Of a stretch of 7,442 nt of DNA, positions 1 through 5,521 are shown piece after piece. Position 1 is the first letter of the stretch. Every line of letters starts with the position of its first letter. The notes beneath the pieces were generated by a model. The model searched no databases, was not told where the DNA came from, and was given only the letters and a program-made list of their open reading frames with translations. Made by a program: the position numbers and the translations under genes. Origin of the DNA: Listeria marthii FSL S4-120 (GTDB taxonomy: Bacteria > Bacillota > Bacilli > Lactobacillales > Listeriaceae); contig CM001047.1 in assembly GCA_000183865.1 (NCBI GenBank), positions 2,660,141 through 2,667,582 of the forward strand. Reading direction: 5' to 3'.

Positions 1-57
1 CTTTTGCATTTTTTGCATTTGTTTCATCATACCTTGCATATTTCCCATTCCACGCAT
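1..57 (-). CDS. YbaB/EbfC-family nucleoid-associated protein (YaaK type), N-terminus only
   Basis: Only the first 19 codons are in the window; the gene continues past the left edge. The visible residues start MRGMGNMQGMMKQMQKMQK, the methionine- and glutamine-rich opening helix typical of the YbaB/EbfC family, small dimeric DNA-binding proteins that coat the nucleoid. The ATG lies seven bases after a clear GAGGAG ribosome binding site (65-70). It starts 29 bases after the dnaX stop with no terminator between them, so it is probably co-transcribed with dnaX. The dnaX-yaaK pairing, normally followed by recR, is conserved in Bacillus and Listeria and supports the call. Family assignment is fairly sure from context plus the N-terminal pattern; nothing can be said about the rest of the protein. 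Confidence 0.85.
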   Translation of the reverse strand, partial: MRGMGNMQGMMKQMQKMQK

Positions 58-86
58 GAATAATCTCCTCTTTCTTCTATTGTTTT

Positions 87-1826
87 TTAATCTTTAATTT
101 CAAGCAAATCTTCACCAACGAGTTTCGCCGCTTCTGCAACAAAAGGATCTTCCGCTGGTTTTCTAGCTTCCGGCTTTGCACCGTCCTCCGCATCGCCGTC
201 GCTACCATGACTTTGAAGGAAATTTTCTCTTACATCGGCCCATTGATCTTCTGGGATTCCAATAAAAGTATAATTTACTTGCGTCAGTCGTGCAATACTC
301 GACGTGATGGTTTCAACAAAGTTCGGATTATCCATCGCCATTTGACAGTGAATCTCATGCTTAAATTTTAACACAAAAGTGTCCTGAGATGCAGCTACAG
401 GTTCTGCGTCATTTAAAAGGGCTGCTTGAGATGCCATCAACATGGATAACAACTCGCCCCAACAACCACGAATTAATTGTAAACTCTCTTTTTTAGCCTC
501 GCCTAGCACATGGTTGATTTTACCAATCGGTGCTTTAAATTGCTTGCCGTTGTTGATTGCTTTTTTAGAACCGCCACGATTTTGTGTTGGTTTATCGGCT
601 GGCGCTGCTCCGGCTCCACTAGCAATTTGTTTTTTCAGCGTTTGAATCTCTTGGTTCATTTGCTCTAATTGGCGTTTTAAATCAGAGACATCACTTCCAG
701 AAGCCGCATCAGCTGGCACATTTCCGCCGCCTATAGCTGATTGTCCCGCTTGCGTTAACTGAACAAGCGCCACTTCTACATAAATACCTGGATGATTTGA
801 AAAGCGCATTTGTTGTTGCGCCGCATTTAAAATTTTCACAAATTCATATACTTTGAGTGAATCTGCTCGTTTTGCCAAAGCGACAAAATCATCATCAATT
901 AACGCCCGCTCTAGCGTTTCTTCCAGGTTTGGCGCTTTTTGATAAAGCAGCACATCTCTAAAAAATACGAGTAAATCTTCCACTAAACGAACTGGGTCTT
1001 TACCTTCTGCAAGTAAAGCAGTTAACGTCGAAATAGCTTCTGCTGCGTCACCATCAAACGCTGCACTTACTAACTTTGTAAGCAAGTTTTGCGCAACAGA
1101 TCCGGTGATTTCAAGCGCATCTTCCACGGTTACTTCTTCCGACCCGTAAGAAATAACTTGATCGAGCAAGCTAAGCGCATCACGCATCCCGCCCTCAGCA
1201 GCACGCGCAACAATCATTAACGCTTTTTCATCATAAGGAATTTTTTCTTCTTCTAAAATAAATTTCAAACGAGCAATAATATCTTGTGTCGTGATTCGTT
1301 TAAAATCAAACCGCTGTACCCGCGAAATTATTGTTAGCGGTAATTTGTGTGGTTCTGTTGTTGCCAAAATAAAAATGACATGTTTCGGCGGTTCTTCCAG
1401 CGTTTTTAGTAGCGCATTAAACGCTCCCGTCGACAACATATGCACTTCATCAATAATATATACTTTATATTTCGCCACAGTTGGCGCATATTTCACTTTT
1501 TCCCGGATATCTCGAATTTCTTCAACCCCGTTGTTACTGGCAGCATCGATTTCAAGAACATCTGGTATAGAACCATCCGTCGTCCCCTTACAAATCTCAC
1601 ATTCATTGCAAGGCTCTCCGTCATGGCCATGTTCACAGTTAATCGCCTTCGCAAAAATTTTCGCCGCACTAGTCTTCCCTGTCCCCCGAGGCCCAGAAAA
1701 TAAATAAGCATGCGAAGTTTTATTTTGCACAATGGCATTTTTAAGCGTTTTCGTCACATGTTCCTGTCCAACAACATCCTGAAACGACTGCGGCCGAAAA
1801 ACCCGATACAAAGCCTGATACGCCAT
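87..1826 (-). CDS. dnaX: DNA polymerase III subunit tau (DnaX), clamp-loader ATPase
   Basis: Clamp-loader ATPase subunit that opens the sliding clamp and ties together the replicative polymerases. Numbering from MAYQALYRVF: Walker A GPRGTGKT at 45-52, zinc-binding cysteines C64, C73, C76 and C79, Walker B with DEVH at 126-129, sensor-1 region ILATTEPH at 153-160, arginine finger R169. The AAA+ core and collar run to about residue 365, followed by a polar linker with a predicted coiled coil (about 380-401) and a C-terminal tau-type domain from about 433. The length is 579 residues, as expected for Listeria or Bacillus full-length tau. An upstream in-frame ATG at 1853 would add nine residues (MVLGEGEWQ), but it falls within a few bases of the predicted transcription start, whereas the ATG at 1826 has an AAGGAG site eight bases upstream. 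An oddity is that the usual SRC motif after sensor 1 reads SRV (168-170); the arginine is kept. Confidence 0.97.
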   Translation of the reverse strand: MAYQALYRVFRPQSFQDVVGQEHVTKTLKNAIVQNKTSHAYLFSGPRGTGKTSAAKIFAKAINCEHGHDGEPCNECEICKGTTDGSIPDVLEIDAASNNGVEEIRDIREKVKYAPTVAKYKVYIIDEVHMLSTGAFNALLKTLEEPPKHVIFILATTEPHKLPLTIISRVQRFDFKRITTQDIIARLKFILEEEKIPYDEKALMIVARAAEGGMRDALSLLDQVISYGSEEVTVEDALEITGSVAQNLLTKLVSAAFDGDAAEAISTLTALLAEGKDPVRLVEDLLVFFRDVLLYQKAPNLEETLERALIDDDFVALAKRADSLKVYEFVKILNAAQQQMRFSNHPGIYVEVALVQLTQAGQSAIGGGNVPADAASGSDVSDLKRQLEQMNQEIQTLKKQIASGAGAAPADKPTQNRGGSKKAINNGKQFKAPIGKINHVLGEAKKESLQLIRGCWGELLSMLMASQAALLNDAEPVAASQDTFVLKFKHEIHCQMAMDNPNFVETITSSIARLTQVNYTFIGIPEDQWADVRENFLQSHGSDGDAEDGAKPEARKPAEDPFVAEAAKLVGEDLLEIKD

Positions 1827-1834
1827 CTGCCACT

Positions 1835-1840
1835 CTCCTT
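1835..1840 (-). promoter_or_regulatory. Ribosome binding site that fixes the dnaX start
   Basis: On the minus strand AAGGAG is followed by eight bases and then the ATG at 1826. This is ideal spacing for the MAYQALYRVF start and argues against the in-frame ATG at 1853, which would precede the SD site. Confidence 0.85.
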
Positions 1841-1865
1841 CACCTAAAACCATTTTAGTAGTTTT

Positions 1866-1894
1866 ATTATAACGTATTGTTGAAGAAGTTTCAA
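1866..1894 (-). promoter_or_regulatory. Sigma-A promoter of dnaX
   Basis: Reading the minus strand, TTGAAA (1894-1889) and TATAAT (1871-1866) are separated by exactly 17 bases, so the -35 matches consensus at five of six positions and the -10 at all six. Transcription would start near 1859, giving a leader of about 33 bases before the ATG at 1826. The -35 box lies inside a long inverted repeat (1880-1924), so access to it could be controlled by a protein binding the dyad. The promoter call is sequence-based and strong; regulation is inference. Confidence 0.85.
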
Positions 1895-1924
1895 AACGTT
1901 GTTTGTTTTGATTTACTTCTTCAA
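1880..1924. repeat. 45-base two-tier inverted repeat overlapping the dnaX -35 box
   Basis: The outer arms TTGAAGAAGT (1880-1889) and ACTTCTTCAA (1915-1924) are perfect complements. Inside them TCAAAAC (1891-1897) and GTTTTGA (1905-1911) are again perfect complements around a seven-base loop. Between the arms there is one unpaired base on one side and three on the other. That is 17 base pairs in all. On the minus strand the structure is not followed by a T-run, and it is mostly upstream of the predicted transcription start, so it is more like a DNA operator or cruciform than a terminator. No regulator can be named. Confidence 0.75.
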
Positions 1925-1977
1925 TATAAATCTGAGCAAAGCGATGATTTAATCCTTCCCAGAACTTTCAAAACGTT
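1885..1977. repeat. Pair of 16-base direct repeats upstream of dnaX
   Basis: The plus-strand sequence GAAGTTTCAAAACGTT (1885-1900) recurs as GAACTTTCAAAACGTT (1962-1977), differing at one base; the core TTTCAAAACGTT is identical. The copies are 77 bases apart in the same orientation. The first contains the dnaX -35 box. The second has no usable -10 at the right distance (ATCATC at that place), so it is not simply a second promoter. It sits in its own small dyad, CAGAAC (1960-1965) with GTTCTG (1975-1980). Two like sites could be binding sites for one regulator; this is inference. Confidence 0.6.
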
Positions 1978-1978
1978 C

Positions 1979-2008
1979 TGAGTCAGGCTAGCCAAAAAAA
2001 CTAACTCA
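1979..2008. repeat. Hairpin-forming inverted repeat in the dnaX upstream region
   Basis: TGAGTCAG (1979-1986) and CTAACTCA (2001-2008) can pair over eight positions with one G-T pair. The 14-base loop holds a perfect GGCTAGCC palindrome overlapping its start and a run of seven A on the plus strand. Neither strand shows a T-run directly after the stem, so it is not a standard terminator. It lies between the terminator of the upstream gene and the dnaX promoter, in sequence that need not be transcribed. Confidence 0.45.
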
Positions 2009-2035
2009 AGCTACCCACCCCAACAACCCCAATCC

Positions 2036-2070
2036 AAAAAAAGAACCAGACCCCCGAAAAAGCCCGATTC
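2036..2070 (-). terminator. Rho-independent terminator of the small membrane protein/DUF3284-like unit
   Basis: On the minus strand, GAATCGGGC (2070-2062) pairs with GTCTGGTTC (2051-2043) over nine positions, several of them G-U, around a ten-base loop, and is followed at once by seven T (2042-2036). It begins seven bases after the stop codon of the DUF3284-like gene, the usual place. On the plus strand there is no T-run, so the direction is clear. It should insulate dnaX, which has its own promoter, from the genes upstream. Confidence 0.75.
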
Positions 2071-2077
2071 CAAACCC

Positions 2078-2542
2078 TTACTGTTCACTTTTAGCAGCTA
2101 ATTTCTCCTGTTTCTTCTTACTCTCATTAATAACGGAAAGCTCAATCGATCTCAGCAAGTTTTTCACACGTTTTTTCCGGAAGAACCCAAACATAAAACC
2201 AACAATAATATTATTCATCTTATTCATTGCTTTTTCTGTTTCGATTAATTCGTTATACGTCACTTCACAAGTTGTTTCGCTCGTGGATTTAATCGTATAA
2301 GTCGTTGTATGTGTGTTTACCCGACTGCTTGTTTCAAATTGATATAAATCATTAGGAGTAACTTTCAAAATTTTTGTTGTCGCAAGCGCGCCGTTAGACA
2401 TTGTACGTTGGTATTTATATCCTTCTAATTTGCGTACTTGCAGCGTTTTACCAGTGGCATTTTTGACGTCATAGATTGCTGAGCTCACAAGTGTATCAAA
2501 GCATTCTTTTTGGGATATATATAATTTCTGTGTGACATTCAC
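2078..2542 (-). CDS. DUF3284-like protein of unknown function
   Basis: A soluble-looking 154-residue protein beginning MNVTQKLYISQ. The first 100 or so residues are rich in alternating beta-type sequence (LQVRKLEGYKYQR, ATTKILKVT, THTTTYTIKS, TCEVTYNELI). The last 50 include a short hydrophobic patch (IIVGFMFGFF, about 112-121) and a strongly basic tail. The layout resembles the DUF3284 family of Firmicutes, which has a START/SRPBCC-like look; I recognise the family only by general pattern, so treat the name as tentative. The start is GTG; a TGA two codons upstream rules out a longer reading. An AAGGAG site 11 bases upstream overlaps the stop region of the preceding 60-residue gene, 17 bases away, so the two form one unit. 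Biochemical function unknown. Base composition is like the resident chromosome. Confidence 0.8.
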   Translation of the reverse strand: MNVTQKLYISQKECFDTLVSSAIYDVKNATGKTLQVRKLEGYKYQRTMSNGALATTKILKVTPNDLYQFETSSRVNTHTTTYTIKSTSETTCEVTYNELIETEKAMNKMNNIIVGFMFGFFRKKRVKNLLRSIELSVINESKKKQEKLAAKSEQ

Positions 2543-2559
2543 TTTTCAATCGACTCCTT

Positions 2560-2742
2560 CTAATTCTTTTCTTTCTTATCTTTACGGATTTTTAGCACGA
2601 TGAATACACAGCCAATTAAAACAACCGCAAGTCCGGTAACTAGAAGAGGTACACTAGCCATCCCATCTTTTCCATAAGAAGGACTAAACATAATAATAAT
2701 AAGACCTATACTAATAATAAATAGTGCATTAACAATTTTCAT
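2560..2742 (-). CDS. Small two-helix membrane protein
   Basis: A 60-residue protein starting MKIVNALFIISIG. Two hydrophobic segments are plain: about residues 3-20 (IVNALFIISIGLIIIMF) and 29-51 (ASVPLLVTGLAVVLIGCVFIVL), joined by a short polar loop (SPSYGKDG). The C-terminus is highly basic (KIRKDKKEKN), which predicts a hairpin with both ends in the cytoplasm. A TTG two codons upstream (2748) could give 62 residues, but it sits directly on the weak GTGGG SD-like sequence, so the ATG at 2742 is preferred. It is followed after 17 bases by the DUF3284-like gene and probably shares its transcript. Function unknown; a small DUF3188-like membrane protein is one possibility but I cannot confirm it. 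Confidence 0.7.
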   Translation of the reverse strand: MKIVNALFIISIGLIIIMFSPSYGKDGMASVPLLVTGLAVVLIGCVFIVLKIRKDKKEKN

Positions 2743-2795
2743 TTTCAACCCACTTTAACTATTTATTTGAATTAAACTTAGTCATATATTAATCT

Positions 2796-2824
2796 ATTTT
2801 ATCCTTAATTTATTAACAATGCAA
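2796..2824 (-). promoter_or_regulatory. Candidate promoter for the small membrane protein/DUF3284-like unit
   Basis: On the minus strand TTGCAT (2824-2819) and TAAAAT (2801-2796) are separated by 17 bases. The -10 matches at five of six positions, the -35 at only three. The predicted start is about 45 bases before the ATG at 2742. The stretch is very AT-rich, so chance similarity is a real risk. It would give the resident genes their own transcription independent of the incoming operon. Confidence 0.4.
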
Positions 2825-2829
2825 TAATA

Positions 2830-3537
2830 TTATTTGTGATATTTTGCTCTTCCTAATTGATATGCCGTTTCATACTCTAGATAACCATTTTCTATCCAAT
2901 AATCCTTCTCAAATCCACTATAATCTGTTCTAGAATATATTCTTTTATAACTTTGATATTGTTGGTCAATTTCTTCATTTATTTCTATCGAATTTTCCTT
3001 AATCATGTTAATCAAATCATTTGAAACTCGAGCTAATTCCCAACTCTTTTTACCGTCAATTTCTAAAAAGTGACCAGTTGTTTCAACATTTAAACCTAAA
3101 AAAGTAGCAATTTTTTTCATATAGTCCATTGCAAACCCAGAACCATTACTATCTGCACTAACAAGTAAAACGCACTTTTTACCAATAAAAGGCATTACAT
3201 GTGTGAGGTAAGCTATCCTGTCTAAAAAGTTTTTCATTTCACTAGATATGTGATGTAAGTATGTAGGGGTACCTAAAATAATAATATCCGCTTCACTCAT
3301 TGCACTTAACATTTCTTTGTAATTTTGCTCTTTATTTTCTAGAGTACAACTTCCTTTTAAAAAACACACAGAGCATCCAATACATGTTTTTAAGTTTAGA
3401 TTATAAGCTTGAAAAATTGTATATTCGCACTCCTCAACGCCTAAGTAAACCTCTACATTATTTCGTATCTCATTGAATACTTTCATAGTTTTTGAATTTT
3501 TATTATTCGAACCAATGTAAACAAATATTTTTTTCAT
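2830..3537 (-). CDS. Flavodoxin-fold NAD(P)H-dependent oxidoreductase with Fe-S-type cysteine motif
   Basis: A 235-residue protein of the FMN-reductase / iron-sulfur flavoprotein group. The N-terminal strand and phosphate-binding loop read IFVYIGSNNKNSKT (4-17). C52, C55, C58 and C64 form C-x2-C-x2-C-x5-C, the compact pattern that holds a 4Fe-4S cluster in Isf-type proteins. The flavin-binding loop is GTPTYLHHISSEMKNFLDR (89-107), another hallmark. The C-terminal 60 residues are polar and aromatic and are not recognised. The start ATG overlaps the stop of the HAD gene as ATGA and has an AAGGAG site eight bases upstream, so translation is probably coupled. As last gene of a LanC operon it may reduce dehydro-residues of the peptide or perform another redox tailoring step; this is inference. 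It lacks the look of a LanD-type cysteine decarboxylase. No clear terminator follows. Confidence 0.87.
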   Translation of the reverse strand: MKKIFVYIGSNNKNSKTMKVFNEIRNNVEVYLGVEECEYTIFQAYNLNLKTCIGCSVCFLKGSCTLENKEQNYKEMLSAMSEADIIILGTPTYLHHISSEMKNFLDRIAYLTHVMPFIGKKCVLLVSADSNGSGFAMDYMKKIATFLGLNVETTGHFLEIDGKKSWELARVSNDLINMIKENSIEINEEIDQQYQSYKRIYSRTDYSGFEKDYWIENGYLEYETAYQLGRAKYHK

Positions 3538-4403
3538 CGAGCTTTCTCCTTAACTATATCCAGAAAAAGATTTCCTATTTCACTACTATCATTTGTACCA
3601 ATCACTTTATCAACACTTTTTTGTATGAATTCTGGTGCATTACTCACACAAATGCTTTTGCCAACATTTTTAAATAATTCAATATCATTCAATCCATCAC
3701 CGATACCAATTACCATATTCTTATCAATATTCAGTTTTTCCAACAGATAACGAACTGCTGCCCCTTTATTAACCTTTTCTGAGTTTATTTCAAGTGAATT
3801 AGTTGAAATATTTGTAAGATTTATATCGTTATACTTTTTAAGCATATTGATTATCTCTTTACGTACACAATCAGAACTATCTATAATTTCTAGCTTTAAC
3901 ACTTCTTTAGTATTTGTAATAATGTATTCACGTATACTCTCTAATTGTTTTTTCCCTTCAAAAAGTTCTAAATATAAATATAATGAGCTCTGTAAAATAT
4001 CCCTATTATTATTAAATTTTTGTTTCGCTATACTCAAAACTTTATCAATAACAAAATCACCTGTAATAACTAACTCTTCATCCACAGTAAAGGTTTGGAA
4101 TACAACTTCTTTTTGCTCTAAAAATGTGATTATATCTTTTGCGGTTGATTGAGATATTATGTCCATTGTAACAATCTCACTATTTTTCAACTTTATCTCT
4201 GCACCATTCAAACCAATAAGATGGCAATTCACACCATAATAATTTGTAAGTCTCTCCAAAAATTCGCATGATCTCCCTGAAATAATAGCGAAGTCTATTT
4301 TTGCATTCTTTAAAGCATTAATTCCCTTCAAATTCAAAGAAGATATTTCACCAGCTGTATTTAACAATGTTCCATCTAAATCTGTTAATATCATTTGCGT
4401 CAT
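3534..4403 (-). CDS. Cof-type HAD-superfamily phosphatase (HAD-IIB)
   Basis: A 289-residue, complete, cytoplasmic HAD hydrolase. Motif I is DLDGTLL, with D8 as nucleophile and D10 as acid/base; motif II is SGRS with S42; motif III lysine is probably K213 in VNKGAAV; motif IV is GDGLND with D236 and D240. The long insert between motifs II and III is the C2-type cap of the Cof subfamily, whose members remove phosphate from sugar phosphates, flavin precursors or similar small molecules. The substrate cannot be read from sequence. The gene starts 22 bases after the second lanC stop with a GAGG site upstream, and its TGA overlaps the next start codon. A HAD phosphatase is not a core lanthipeptide enzyme. 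It could dephosphorylate an intermediate or cofactor (FMN for the next gene is conceivable), or be a passenger. Low GC like its neighbours. Confidence 0.92.
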   Translation of the reverse strand: MTQMILTDLDGTLLNTAGEISSLNLKGINALKNAKIDFAIISGRSCEFLERLTNYYGVNCHLIGLNGAEIKLKNSEIVTMDIISQSTAKDIITFLEQKEVVFQTFTVDEELVITGDFVIDKVLSIAKQKFNNNRDILQSSLYLYLELFEGKKQLESIREYIITNTKEVLKLEIIDSSDCVRKEIINMLKKYNDINLTNISTNSLEINSEKVNKGAAVRYLLEKLNIDKNMVIGIGDGLNDIELFKNVGKSICVSNAPEFIQKSVDKVIGTNDSSEIGNLFLDIVKEKAR

Positions 4404-4425
4404 CTGTCTCGCCTCGCTAAATTAA

Positions 4426-5508
4426 TTAGTCTAAAAGATACATCTTATTTATTATGTTTTTCACATGTTCTGATTGTTTTTCGTAATCCATTGCAATATA
4501 ATCTGATAGAATTCCCTCAAATCTGGAATAAGTCTGTTCGTTTGATAATTCATTTTTATTCTGTCCATCTAAATTAAGCCTTATTTTATCTGGGTTATTA
4601 TAGCAATCATTTATAGTTAGTTCTGTTTTCCATTTTTCTAGAAACAAATGGTATCCTGCATACCCATGACAAATATGCAATTTTTCTAACCCTAAGGAAT
4701 CTGTTGGCCTCAGAGATAGCTGTATAATTCTTTCTTCCATTTCCATCTGCAAATTATTATTTTTTAAAATTTTTGCAGACTTTAATAAACTATTTAATAT
4801 ACCTGGGCTTCCATAGCACCAGCTCTCTCTTTTACGATGCTGTTCACTTTTACAATTATTCACAACAAATTCAGGCCAATAAATTCCAAATGAATCAAAT
4901 TTAACATTTTCTAAATAAAAATTTTGAATATCCTTAATTAGATTCTCCAGAATGTTCATCTTAAATTTACTAAATGAATTTGTTAGGAATAGTAAGATGC
5001 CTGCTAACCCATGAGACAAGCCTAAATCATAATGTCCATTTGGAAATGATTTTTTCTTATTCAAATCAATTATTTGCTCTACATCCAAATAAAAACTATC
5101 TATCCTATATTCCCTATCACATAAATATTTTAAAATTTGCTTAACTGCTTGATCATACATCTTACCTTCAAAACACAGCAAGTAATTCCCTATTCCACTT
5201 AATCCAATCAAAGCATCTCTACTAGTGTCAAAACTCCAATTCATCTCACAAACCGCGTTACAAATTACTTTATTTAATATATTTAATTGTTGCTCTTTTT
5301 GCTTACCCAACATTAATAAATAGCCTAAATTAACTGTTCCATACAGTAAAGAATGTGATTGGATTTCATTTATTTTAGTAAAGCATTTATTTAAATAAAA
5401 CTCATAGCTTAAATTATTTGTATTAAAACTTGATAATAATGTAATATCCATAAGCACCCACAAAGGTGTTTCTTCATTTAGTTTAATATTTGCCTCTAGG
5501 TTATCCAT
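4426..5508 (-). CDS. Lanthionine synthetase C-like protein, second copy (LanC2)
   Basis: A 360-residue LanC-fold protein, shorter than NisC-type cyclases of roughly 415. LanC enzymes are zinc proteins that add cysteine thiols to dehydroalanine or dehydrobutyrine, forming (methyl)lanthionine rings. The expected sites are present: D98 in RDALIGLSGIG, H166 in GLSHGLAG, zinc ligands C231 (SWCYGSPG), C280 and H281 (ICHGYAG). R227 precedes the WCYG motif by the same distance as the active-site arginine of NisC (R280), so this copy looks fully equipped. The SD GAGGAG (5521-5516) begins in the stop codon of the first lanC gene, seven bases before this ATG, implying coupled synthesis. It shares motif order with its neighbour but differs widely between motifs, so it is an old duplicate or separately recruited paralogue, not a recent copy. 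Confidence 0.93.
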   Translation of the reverse strand: MDNLEANIKLNEETPLWVLMDITLLSSFNTNNLSYEFYLNKCFTKINEIQSHSLLYGTVNLGYLLMLGKQKEQQLNILNKVICNAVCEMNWSFDTSRDALIGLSGIGNYLLCFEGKMYDQAVKQILKYLCDREYRIDSFYLDVEQIIDLNKKKSFPNGHYDLGLSHGLAGILLFLTNSFSKFKMNILENLIKDIQNFYLENVKFDSFGIYWPEFVVNNCKSEQHRKRESWCYGSPGILNSLLKSAKILKNNNLQMEMEERIIQLSLRPTDSLGLEKLHICHGYAGYHLFLEKWKTELTINDCYNNPDKIRLNLDGQNKNELSNEQTYSRFEGILSDYIAMDYEKQSEHVKNIINKMYLLD

Positions 5509-5515
5509 TATTCTT

Positions 5516-5521
5516 CTCCTC
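5516..5521 (-). promoter_or_regulatory. Ribosome binding site of LanC2, overlapping the LanC1 stop codon
   Basis: GAGGAG on the minus strand shares its first base with the TAG stop of the first lanC gene and lies seven bases before the second lanC ATG. This placement favours ribosome re-initiation and matched amounts of the two proteins. Confidence 0.8.

Noticed and set aside
561..566. Run of six A on the minus strand within dnaX as a possible programmed frameshift making a shorter gamma form.
   Set aside because: The zero frame reads AAA AAA GCA, so the A-AAA-AAG slippery heptamer of E. coli is not in the right frame, and six A are short for polymerase slippage. No supporting SD or stem was found.
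1291..1738. Open frames of 81-138 residues on both strands inside dnaX.
   Set aside because: They lie within the well-supported ATPase domain of DnaX, have no good ribosome binding sites noted and no recognisable protein pattern; they are shadows.
1826..1853. Longer dnaX start at the ATG at 1853, adding MVLGEGEWQ.
   Set aside because: It falls within a few bases of the predicted transcription start with no SD site, and the added residues actually encode the SD of the ATG at 1826.
1854..2077. Possible SRP (scr/4.5S-type) RNA gene upstream of dnaX, its position in Bacillus subtilis.
   Set aside because: The stretch lacks the conserved GGAA-tetraloop apical hairpin and is explained by the terminator of the upstream gene, inverted repeats and the dnaX promoter.
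2830..3537. Flavoprotein as a LanD-type peptidyl-cysteine decarboxylase.
   Set aside because: LanD proteins are shorter and carry a PASANT-type motif; this protein instead has the flavodoxin-type GSNNKNSKT and GTPTYLHH loops and a four-cysteine cluster.
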